Part shown: positions 35,505 to 43,474 of the stretch, in pieces
Position numbering within the stretch: the first letter of the stretch is position 1
Layout: each line of letters begins with the position of its first letter
DNA from: Neobacillus driksii
Lineage (GTDB): Bacteria > Bacillota > Bacilli > Bacillales > Cytobacillaceae
Length of the DNA stretch: 64,000 bases
Reading direction: 5' to 3'
Assembly: GCF_013409995.1 (NCBI RefSeq)
Contig: NZ_JACCBX010000012.1
Coordinates: 1-64,000 of the forward strand
Made by a program: the position numbers and the translations under genes
Notes under the pieces: generated by a model
What the model was told of the DNA's origin: nothing
Database searches by the model: none
Seen by the model: the letters and a program-made list of their open reading frames with translations, nothing else

Positions 35505-36381
35505 AAGAGATTTCAGTCAATGGTTTTTTCTTGGTCCATATATACTCTTTTTTACGGCTTTTATCGTGATTCCGGTTGGTGCAGGTATACTATTGTCCTT
35601 CACCTACTTCAATGCGATTGAGGCACCCACTTTTATTGGGTTAAGTAACTACGTGAGCCTATTAACTCAGGATGAAGTGTTTATGCAAAAGATTTTGCCA
35701 AATACTTTGACCTTTGCATTAATTGTTGGTCCAGGGGGATATATACTTTCATTTATCCTCGCCTGGTCTTTGGCACAGGTTCCAAAAAAAATAAGAACGG
35801 TGCTTGCTTTAATTATCTATTCACCTTCCATGACAGCCGGGGTTGCGATGGCAGTCGTATGGACCATTATCTTTAGTGGAGATCAAACGGGATATTTAAA
35901 CAGTATGCTCATCACAATGGGAGTGCTGTTAGAGCCGATCCAGTGGCTTCAATCGCCTGAATATCTAATGAAAATTATGATTCTTGTTACTCTATGGGGC
36001 AGTATGGGGGTAGGATTTCTGGCGATGCTTTCTGGCGTCCTTAATATTAATAGTGAAATTTATGAAGCTGGTTATATTGATGGAATTAAGAATCGATTCC
36101 AAGAGGTAATCTACATTACCATTCCTTCAATGAAACCACAAATGCTGTTCGGTGCGGTTATGGCTGTAGTAGGAACATTTCAGGCTGGTGCTATTGGGGT
36201 TGCCCTTTCAGGAGCCAACCCTACACCACAGTATGCAGGTCAGCTGATGGTAAACCACTTAGAAGACTTTGGCTTCATCCGCTACGAAATGGGCTATGCG
36301 GCAGCGATATCGGTTGTGCTATTAATCGTTGTTTATGCATTCTCAAAAGTAGCTTGGAGGCTATTTGGAGAAAAGGATTAA
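35491..36381 (+). CDS. Sugar ABC transporter permease, MalF type (first pair)
   Basis: About 297 aa with six membrane helices and an EAA-like loop (YEAGYIDGIKNRFQEVIYITIP) in which the usual EAA is EAG. The start is the ATG that overlaps the end of the 983-aa chimera gene by 14 bases; GGCGAAG upstream is a weak ribosome site, which suits translational coupling. An earlier in-frame ATG lies further inside the chimera. It pairs with the following permease. Confidence 0.88.
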   Translation: MTKNKRDFSQWFFLGPYILFFTAFIVIPVGAGILLSFTYFNAIEAPTFIGLSNYVSLLTQDEVFMQKILPNTLTFALIVGPGGYILSFILAWSLAQVPKKIRTVLALIIYSPSMTAGVAMAVVWTIIFSGDQTGYLNSMLITMGVLLEPIQWLQSPEYLMKIMILVTLWGSMGVGFLAMLSGVLNINSEIYEAGYIDGIKNRFQEVIYITIPSMKPQMLFGAVMAVVGTFQAGAIGVALSGANPTPQYAGQLMVNHLEDFGFIRYEMGYAAAISVVLLIVVYAFSKVAWRLFGEKD

Positions 36382-36399
36382 CAAGTAGGAGTGATTTGT

Positions 36400-37278
36400 A
36401 TGTCAGCCTTTCATGGAACAAAAATGAATCCATCAAAGTTTCATAAAAGCCAGCTTAAGTTTTTTGTTTTTTTAATTCCGTTGGCAGTATTTATGGCTTT
36501 ACCGATTGTTTATGTATTTTTCCATGCATTTAAACCAATTGATGAGCTGTTTGCCTACCCGCCGCGCTTTTTCGTCGAAAAGCCTACATGGCAAAATTTT
36601 GCTGACTTGTTTGGGCGGGCAAACGCTTCAGGGGTGCCAATGTCGCGGTACTTATTTAATAGTATTGTTATTACTCTAATAGTAGTCTTTTTAACTATTA
36701 TTATTAGTACGATGGCTGGATACGCTTTATCAAAGAAAGAATTTAAATTAAAAAAGACAATCTTTGAGATTAATACGCTTGCGTTAATGTTTGTTCCTGC
36801 AGCAGTTGCAATCCCAAGATATTTAATAATAGATGAATTAGGATTAATTAATAACTTTTTAGTTCATATTCTTCCTTTGCTAGCTATGCCAATCGGACTG
36901 TTTCTAGTTAAGCAGTTTATCGATCAAATACCTAATGAACTAATCGAAGCAGCGAAATTAGATGGTGCATCGGATATACACATCTTTACAAAAATTATCA
37001 TTCCACTAGTAAAGCCTGCTATAGCAACCATAGCGATATTATCGTTTCAGTTAGTTTGGAATAGTGTTGAAAGTTCGACACTTTATGTAAATGATGAAGG
37101 ATTAAAAACCTTTTCTTTCTATATGTCGACACTAACTTCACAGGCTACGGGGAATGTTGTTGCCGGACAAGGCATGGCAGCAGCTGCATCATTAATCATG
37201 TTCGTTCCGAACTTAATTATTTTTATCGTACTTCAAAGTCAAGTTATGAATACAATGGCACATTCAGGTATTAAGTAA
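36400..37278 (+). CDS. Carbohydrate ABC transporter permease, MalG type (first pair)
   Basis: About 292 aa with six membrane helices, the EAA loop EAAKLDGASDIHIFTKIIIP and a C-terminal MAHSGIK. The ATG about 9 bases after TAGGAG is preferred to an in-frame GTG overlapping that site. The gene lies 18 bases after the first permease and 17 bases before the NHL-Yip1 gene, so the operon is tightly packed. Confidence 0.9.
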   Translation: MSAFHGTKMNPSKFHKSQLKFFVFLIPLAVFMALPIVYVFFHAFKPIDELFAYPPRFFVEKPTWQNFADLFGRANASGVPMSRYLFNSIVITLIVVFLTIIISTMAGYALSKKEFKLKKTIFEINTLALMFVPAAVAIPRYLIIDELGLINNFLVHILPLLAMPIGLFLVKQFIDQIPNELIEAAKLDGASDIHIFTKIIIPLVKPAIATIAILSFQLVWNSVESSTLYVNDEGLKTFSFYMSTLTSQATGNVVAGQGMAAAASLIMFVPNLIIFIVLQSQVMNTMAHSGIK

Positions 37279-37295
37279 CAGATAGGGGGAGGGAC

Positions 37296-39317
37296 ATGCA
37301 GCATTTCGTTAGAGTTATAGTATGCTTAGGTTTATTAATAATGCTTCCCTTACAATCAATTGCATTTGCTTCTGCTCCATATAAGACAGAAACATTATCA
37401 TCTGATGGGGGATTAATTGAAACACAAACAGCATTTACACCTCTTGGTGAATTTTTATCAGGAGAAGAGGTGGTAAATCCTGAAGATATTTTCTCTGATA
37501 CAAATGGTTTCATTTATATAGCCGATTCTGGAACAAAAAAAGTGATTGTGGCTGATGAAAACGGCAATATACAAGCACGAATTGGAGAAGGTGTACTTGA
37601 GAAACCAACAGGGGTTTTTGTTGACGATAATGGCGATATTTTTGTAGCAGACTATGCAAAGGAAAAGGTTTTCCGTTTTAATTCGATCGGAGAACTTAAA
37701 GGTGAATTCGGAAAACCGGATTCTCCGCTTTTCGGAAAAAGATCTCCTTATAAACCACAAAAGGTTGGTGTGGACCGCCGTGGAAATCTTTATGTAATTA
37801 GTGAAGGTTCAACAAATGGAATAATTCAGCTTAGTCAGGATGGTTCATTTTTAGGTTATTACGGTGTAAATAATACTGAGATTAGCTTTAAGTCAGTTAT
37901 TCAGAACTTGCTTACTACGGAAACTCAAAAATCTAAAATGTTTATGAAAACTCCACCTGCCCCAGATAATATTGCACTCGATAAACAGGGACTTATATAT
38001 TCTGTGACGGAAGGAACTGAAAATGAAGTAATCAAAAAACTAAATGTGGCCGGAAAGAATATGCTCGACCCGTTTATCTCTTGGGACTCAACCTATCAGG
38101 ATATCACGGTTGATAAAGATGGGAACATTTTTACCTTAAATAGCACTGGTGAAATTCATGAATTTGATAGTTTCGGGAATTTGTTGTTTGTTTTTGGTGG
38201 AACAGATGATGGTTCAAACCGACTGGGATTATTTAAACAACCGACTGGAATTACAATTGACCAGAATGGCAAGCTTTATATAACTGATAAAGAACGCGGC
38301 ATGATCACGGTTTTGGAGGCAACTGCTTTTGCAGGTCAAGTTCATAAAGGAATTGCATTATTTAAAGAAGGATTATATGTAGAAAGTCAACAATACTGGG
38401 AATCCGTTTTGGAATTAAACTCTTCCTTTGGACTAGCCCATACGGCAATGGGAAAATCCTATTATAAACAGCAAAACTACGAAAAAGCTTTAGAAGAATA
38501 TAAATTTGCTGAGGATGTTTATGGATATTCAGATGCTTTCTGGGAAGTCAGACAAGCATGGATGCAAGAATACCTAAGTTCCGTTTTGCTCATATTAATC
38601 GGATTAATCGTAATTTATTATTTTATTGAATATCTTGATAAAAAGAGAAAAATATTAGATGTACCGAGAAACAAATGGAATGAATGGAAAACAAAAAAGC
38701 TTTTGTCAGAATTACTATTTTTATTTAAATTTTTTAAGCATCCGATTGACAGCTTTTATTATTTAAAACGGAAACAGTATGCTACTGTTTTGTCTGCAAC
38801 GATTCTTTATATCATTTTATTTATTGAATATTTGATTGCAAAATTTCAAACAGGATTTATTTTCTCATACCATGGACTTGGCGAGAAAAGTTTGCTGGTG
38901 GAAATAGGAATTGTTTTTGTTCCGCTTCTACTATTTATATTGGTTAACTATATGGTAAGTACCATTAATGATGGAGAAGGAAGATTTAAGGATATATATA
39001 TAGGGACAATCTATTCACTTGCTCCTTATCTTGTATTCATTATTCCTATTACCATCCTGTCTAATGTTCTGACGTATAATGAATCATTTATTTACATATT
39101 CTCAATCCGTATTATTTACGTCTGGTGTTTAATCATTTTGTTTATCATGATTCAGGAAATACACAATTACACCTTCTCAGAAACGGTACGGAATATTTTT
39201 GTTACTTTGTTTGGTATGGTCATCATGATTCTTGTTGTTTTCATCGTATTTGTTTTATTTGACCAAGTCTATGACTTTGTCTATTCCATCATGAAGGAGG
39301 TTATGATGCGTGTATAG
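37296..39317 (+). CDS. NHL-repeat, TPR and Yip1-domain membrane protein
   Basis: A 673-aa exported membrane protein of unusual build. A signal peptide (ending AFASA) is followed by NHL-type beta-propeller repeats at about 45-345, each with a PTGVFVDDNGDIFVAD-like unit. A TPR pair lies at about 355-410 (HTAMGKSYYKQQNYEKALEEY) and a membrane helix at about 430-448. The C-terminus carries four or five more membrane helices resembling a Yip1 domain. The propeller would face outside. It lies between two permease pairs and overlaps the DUF5696 gene by eight bases, so its product probably works with that protein in substrate capture or as a scaffold for the importers. The function is not established. 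Confidence 0.82.
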   Translation: MQHFVRVIVCLGLLIMLPLQSIAFASAPYKTETLSSDGGLIETQTAFTPLGEFLSGEEVVNPEDIFSDTNGFIYIADSGTKKVIVADENGNIQARIGEGVLEKPTGVFVDDNGDIFVADYAKEKVFRFNSIGELKGEFGKPDSPLFGKRSPYKPQKVGVDRRGNLYVISEGSTNGIIQLSQDGSFLGYYGVNNTEISFKSVIQNLLTTETQKSKMFMKTPPAPDNIALDKQGLIYSVTEGTENEVIKKLNVAGKNMLDPFISWDSTYQDITVDKDGNIFTLNSTGEIHEFDSFGNLLFVFGGTDDGSNRLGLFKQPTGITIDQNGKLYITDKERGMITVLEATAFAGQVHKGIALFKEGLYVESQQYWESVLELNSSFGLAHTAMGKSYYKQQNYEKALEEYKFAEDVYGYSDAFWEVRQAWMQEYLSSVLLILIGLIVIYYFIEYLDKKRKILDVPRNKWNEWKTKKLLSELLFLFKFFKHPIDSFYYLKRKQYATVLSATILYIILFIEYLIAKFQTGFIFSYHGLGEKSLLVEIGIVFVPLLLFILVNYMVSTINDGEGRFKDIYIGTIYSLAPYLVFIIPITILSNVLTYNESFIYIFSIRIIYVWCLIILFIMIQEIHNYTFSETVRNIFVTLFGMVIMILVVFIVFVLFDQVYDFVYSIMKEVMMRV

Positions 39318-41574
39318 GATACTACTAATAGCCCTTACCCTTACCCTTATGCTTTTGCCCATTCATGCAAATGCGGATTCGACTAAAAAATCAAATTCCG
39401 AACAACCTTCTGTACTAAATGAGAATGTTCATGATGAAATGAAATATAGTTCTGCTCAATTTACTAAACCAGAAGAAGCAAACGAGAAGCAAATGACACA
39501 ATCACCATCTTTCGAAGGATTTGATAAGGCTGCGGAAAATGAGAACTTGATCCTTTATGTAAATAAAGAATCTCTCGCTTTAAAGATTCAGGATAAACAA
39601 ACCAAATATGTCTGGAATACAGGAGTTGATAATCCTGATAACTATCGAATCAATAAAACGTGGGAAGAAATGATTCAGTCCGCCATTACAGTGGAATATG
39701 CTGATCGTAAAGGGAAGGTAAGAAGCGAGAGCATACTGACAAACAACTCCAAGCCTAAAATTGAAATGACCAAAAATGGCTTTACTGCCCAAGTGTTTAT
39801 GAATCAGGCGAAAGTCCGTTTTCAATTAAATGTAGAATTAGAGAATGATAGTTTACAAGTTTCCATCCCAAAAGAAAAGATTGAAGAAAATAAGCGTACG
39901 AAGCTAATTTCTATTAAGATTTATCCGTTCCTAGGGTCAGTTAACCAGAATGATGTGAATGGATATATGTTTTTGCCTGATGGCAGTGGTGCTTTAGTTA
40001 GATATGAAAAAAGTGGAAAAAAAGCAGATACTCCATTTGTTGGCTCCATCTTTGGAAAAGATGAAAGTTTTAAGAAAACTGTAAAAGTCAATGAAAAGGT
40101 TTATCCAGTCCAACAAATCAAGATGCCTGTTTTCGGCGCTGTACATGGAGTAAAACAAAATGCTTTCCTAACAGTTATTGAAGAGGGATATACTTCTGGT
40201 GATATTGTGGCTTACCCCGCGGGGGTTTCAACTGATTTTAACTGGATATCTTCTCAGTTCCATTATCGCAATGAATATTACCAACCAACAAGTAAGAGCA
40301 TGAATGGAATTAATGTATATCAAGAAAAAGCCAATAACTTCAATATTACACTCCGTTATATGTTTTTAAGAGATGCAGATGCTGATTATGTTGGCATGGC
40401 TAAACGATATCAAAAGTATTTAGAAGAAAAGGATCAATTGAAAAAACAAGATGACAAGGCTCAAGTACGACTTGAAATTCTTGGAGGTGAAGTAAAGGAT
40501 GGATTAATTTGGGATTCAGTCATTCCGATGACAGAAATTAGCCAAATCCCACAATTCACCAAAGAATTGAAAAAAAATGATGTAGATAATATGTTTGTTG
40601 TTTATAAAGGCTGGTCAAAGGGTGGTTTAACAGGTACACTCCCTTCTAAATTTCCGATTGAGAAAAAGCTTGGAAATAAAGATGATGTACTAGATGCAAC
40701 CGCTGCATTAAAAAAAGACAACATACCACTCTATTTTTATACTGACTATACAAAAGCATATGAGGGTGCATCTGGATATTCAGGAAGTAAGGATGTAGCT
40801 AAGAAAATTAGTTCAGAAACGATCTCACTTTTAGAAGGAAAAGAGAAGGTATTTTATCTTTCTCCTTTGAAATCTTTGGAGATGGCCAGGGATGACATTA
40901 AGAATTATAGCAAAAATGGAATATCCAATCTTGCGATAGATTCGACTGGTTTTACACTGTTTTCAGATTATAATAAGAGTTCATCTTCGGATCGTATGAA
41001 AACAATAGATACCTATAATAAACTTATTCATGAATTTAACAAAAAGATGGGAAATGTTGCTCTATATGAGCCGAATGTATATACATGGAAACAGACAAAT
41101 CGTTATTTGGATATTCCAATGTATTCATCGAACTATGTTTTTGAAACAGATACGGTCCCTTTCTTACAGATCGTCTTAAAGGGGTATATCCCTTACTTCG
41201 CACCATTTTCAAATTTCAATGCTAATCCATCTGAGGATGTGCTAAGGATGATTGAATATGGAACATATCCGTCTTTCTTATTAACCGATCAACCGTCTCA
41301 TTTATTGAAGGAAACACCATCTAATGGTGTCTATACTTCTGAATTTAATCTTTGGAAGGATGAAATTGTTGAACAATATAAAATGGTTGAAGAAAGTCTT
41401 GGACAAGTAGAAGGTGCAACAATTACAGCAAGGGAAATTCCGAAAGCTGGAGTTGTGGAAGTTACTTATTCCAACGGAAAAATGATCATTGTGAATTATA
41501 CAGACTCGCCATATAGTGCACATGGAACTCAGGTGCAGGCACTAGACTTTGCTGTGATTGAGAGGGGGGAATAG
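39310..41574 (+). CDS. Secreted DUF5696-family protein, possible glycosidase-like fold
   Basis: A 754-aa protein with a signal peptide ending HANA and no lipobox. I assign DUF5696 from overall recall of the family and its company in transporter operons. The N-terminal 230 residues are beta-rich (LILYVNKESLALKIQDK, GYMFLPDGSGALVRYE). The middle looks like an alpha/beta barrel (DVDNMFVVYKGWSKGG, IPLYFYTDYTKAY, ISNLAIDSTGFTLFSDY), and the C-terminal strand-rich end closes with VIVNYTDSP-type text. That order resembles glycoside hydrolases. The start is a GTG after AAGGAGG, overlapping the previous stop. It is the only exported non-transport protein with an enzyme-like fold in the cluster. Confidence 0.75.
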   Translation: MYRILLIALTLTLMLLPIHANADSTKKSNSEQPSVLNENVHDEMKYSSAQFTKPEEANEKQMTQSPSFEGFDKAAENENLILYVNKESLALKIQDKQTKYVWNTGVDNPDNYRINKTWEEMIQSAITVEYADRKGKVRSESILTNNSKPKIEMTKNGFTAQVFMNQAKVRFQLNVELENDSLQVSIPKEKIEENKRTKLISIKIYPFLGSVNQNDVNGYMFLPDGSGALVRYEKSGKKADTPFVGSIFGKDESFKKTVKVNEKVYPVQQIKMPVFGAVHGVKQNAFLTVIEEGYTSGDIVAYPAGVSTDFNWISSQFHYRNEYYQPTSKSMNGINVYQEKANNFNITLRYMFLRDADADYVGMAKRYQKYLEEKDQLKKQDDKAQVRLEILGGEVKDGLIWDSVIPMTEISQIPQFTKELKKNDVDNMFVVYKGWSKGGLTGTLPSKFPIEKKLGNKDDVLDATAALKKDNIPLYFYTDYTKAYEGASGYSGSKDVAKKISSETISLLEGKEKVFYLSPLKSLEMARDDIKNYSKNGISNLAIDSTGFTLFSDYNKSSSSDRMKTIDTYNKLIHEFNKKMGNVALYEPNVYTWKQTNRYLDIPMYSSNYVFETDTVPFLQIVLKGYIPYFAPFSNFNANPSEDVLRMIEYGTYPSFLLTDQPSHLLKETPSNGVYTSEFNLWKDEIVEQYKMVEESLGQVEGATITAREIPKAGVVEVTYSNGKMIIVNYTDSPYSAHGTQVQALDFAVIERGE

Positions 41575-41576
41575 CG

Positions 41577-42437
41577 GTGAAAGGGTTAAAGACAAAAAAT
41601 AGTTTAGTAGGACTGTTATTTGTATCACCATGGATAATAGGGTTTGCAATTTTTACCGCTTTTCCTCTATTATATTCTTTATTTTTAAGCTTTCAAAAAG
41701 TGAAGATTACTACAAGTGGAATTCAAACTGAGTTTATTAGATTTGAAAACTTTCAATATGCCTTTGTTGTCGATGCGATTTATACTGAACGATTAACGAA
41801 GTACCTTGAGGAAATGATTATCTCTGTTCCAATTATCATTGTATTTTCATTGATCATTGCTCTGCTTCTTAATCAGAGGATTAAATTCCGAGGAATGTTT
41901 CGAACTATTTTTTTCCTCCCGGTTATTATTGCCAGCGGTCCAGTAATGAAGGAACTTATCGATCAGGGAATAACGACCATACCAACGATAGAGAAATATG
42001 CAATCTACCAAGCACTCACTGAAAGTCCGGATGGTTTTTTGAATGGGATCCTTTTGTATCTTATTAAAAATTTGATCATGATTCTTTGGTTTTCTGGAGT
42101 ACAAATACTAATTTTTATTGCAGCATTACAAAAGATGGATAAGCAAATCTATGAAGCTGCGAAAATTGATGGAGCCTCAAATTGGGAATCATTTTGGAAG
42201 GTGACATTGCCAAGTTTATTCCCAATGATTATTGTAAACACCATTTATACAATTGTTATGTATTCGATGTTTTCTTTGAATCCGATTATTGAGCATATCC
42301 AGACAAATATGTTTAAAGTTGATACTGGTTTTGGATATGCATCGGCACTATCCTGGATTTACTTTCTCATAATTGCACTAGCGCTCGCTTTAAGTGTAGG
42401 AGCAATGACGTTAAAGGGGAAGAAAAATTACAATTAA
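41577..42437 (+). CDS. Sugar ABC transporter permease, MalF type (second pair)
   Basis: A 286-aa membrane subunit, GTG start three bases after the DUF5696 stop with a G-rich ribosome site. Six helices and the EAA loop EAAKIDGASNWESFWKVTLP are visible. An inserted segment between helices 3 and 4 (TTIPTIEKYAIYQALTES) is longer than in the other permeases here. It forms a second permease pair in the same operon, whose binding protein is not adjacent. Confidence 0.9.
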   Translation: MKGLKTKNSLVGLLFVSPWIIGFAIFTAFPLLYSLFLSFQKVKITTSGIQTEFIRFENFQYAFVVDAIYTERLTKYLEEMIISVPIIIVFSLIIALLLNQRIKFRGMFRTIFFLPVIIASGPVMKELIDQGITTIPTIEKYAIYQALTESPDGFLNGILLYLIKNLIMILWFSGVQILIFIAALQKMDKQIYEAAKIDGASNWESFWKVTLPSLFPMIIVNTIYTIVMYSMFSLNPIIEHIQTNMFKVDTGFGYASALSWIYFLIIALALALSVGAMTLKGKKNYN

Positions 42438-42453
42438 AAAGGAAGGGTTCAAA

Positions 42454-43404
42454 GTGCAAAACTCAAAAACGCAGCAGCTTGATAAATATTATTTAAAATC
42501 AAAACGGTTTTTTCTTGGAATGCAAGGGACTGACGGCTTGCTCTTTAAAGTCCTGGTCTATGGATTGTTGGTAGGAATTGGGTTTGTGTATTTGTTTCCT
42601 GTAATTTATATGGGGATATTTAGTTTTAAAAGTCTGGATGATCTTTTAAATCCAATGATCAATTGGATCCCAACCCAATTTTATTTAGATAATTACACCA
42701 AAGCTAATCATGTACTTAATTTCTTTTCAACACTTATGGAAACGTTGTATGTGACGGTTCTTCCTGCTATAGCACAGACAGCTGTTGCAGCGGTTATTGG
42801 CTATGGATTAGCTAGATTTGAATTCCGTGGGAAAAAGGTTCTTTTTGTTCTAGTCCTAGCAACTTTTATTATTCCTCCTCAAGTCACGATGATTCCAAGA
42901 TATATATTTTTTAATGAATTGAATATCCTTGGAAGTCTGAAGGCATTTATGCTTCCAGCGGCTTTTGGACAAGGATTGAATAGTGCTATCTTTATCCTGA
43001 TTTTTTATCAGTTTTTTAGAATGGTACCTAAAGCACTTGAGGAAGCTGCTCAAATTGATGGTGCAGGTCATTTTCGAATATTCTTTACCATTGCTCTTCC
43101 AATGGCGGTTCCAGCCATCATTATTTCATTTCTATTTTCGTTTGTATGGTATTGGAATGAAACATATCTTGCCGCGATTTATTTTGGTGATGCCCTTACC
43201 ACTTTGCCGCTGCAGCTGCAAAAGTTTGTTGCAACCTATGAGAAAATGTTCCCAGCAGAAATGGGGCTAGAGGGGAATCAACTGAACGAAGGAATTAAGA
43301 TGGCAGGGACCATTTTATCAATCCTTCCTTTACTAATTGTTTATTTTATTACTCAACGCTGGTTTGTTGAAGGAGTAGACCGTTCCGGTATTACAGGTGA
43401 ATAA
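42454..43404 (+). CDS. Carbohydrate ABC transporter permease, MalG type (second pair)
   Basis: A 316-aa membrane subunit with GTG start after AAGGAAGGG. It has an N-terminal cytoplasmic extension of about 30 residues, six helices, the EAA loop EEAAQIDGAGHFRIFFTIALP and the ending WFVEGVDRSGITGE. It closes the long co-directional run; a hairpin follows directly after the stop. Confidence 0.9.
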   Translation: MQNSKTQQLDKYYLKSKRFFLGMQGTDGLLFKVLVYGLLVGIGFVYLFPVIYMGIFSFKSLDDLLNPMINWIPTQFYLDNYTKANHVLNFFSTLMETLYVTVLPAIAQTAVAAVIGYGLARFEFRGKKVLFVLVLATFIIPPQVTMIPRYIFFNELNILGSLKAFMLPAAFGQGLNSAIFILIFYQFFRMVPKALEEAAQIDGAGHFRIFFTIALPMAVPAIIISFLFSFVWYWNETYLAAIYFGDALTTLPLQLQKFVATYEKMFPAEMGLEGNQLNEGIKMAGTILSILPLLIVYFITQRWFVEGVDRSGITGE

Positions 43405-43407
43405 AAA

Positions 43408-43432
43408 TAAAGGGTGGTTTTACCACCCTTTA
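43408..43432 (+). terminator. Terminator-like hairpin after the second permease pair
   Basis: A perfect 11-bp stem (TAAAGGGTGGT / ACCACCCTTTA) with a 3-base loop lies four bases after the stop. The T-run is short, so some read-through into the second GH35-like gene is possible. Confidence 0.7.
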
Positions 43433-43474
43433 TAATTGTTATAAAACGAAAATAGAAGAAAGGAAGGGTACGTT

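Noticed and set aside
39310..41574. Naming a specific glycoside hydrolase family for the DUF5696 protein
   Set aside because: The fold order is suggestive but no family signature or certain catalytic pair can be read by eye.
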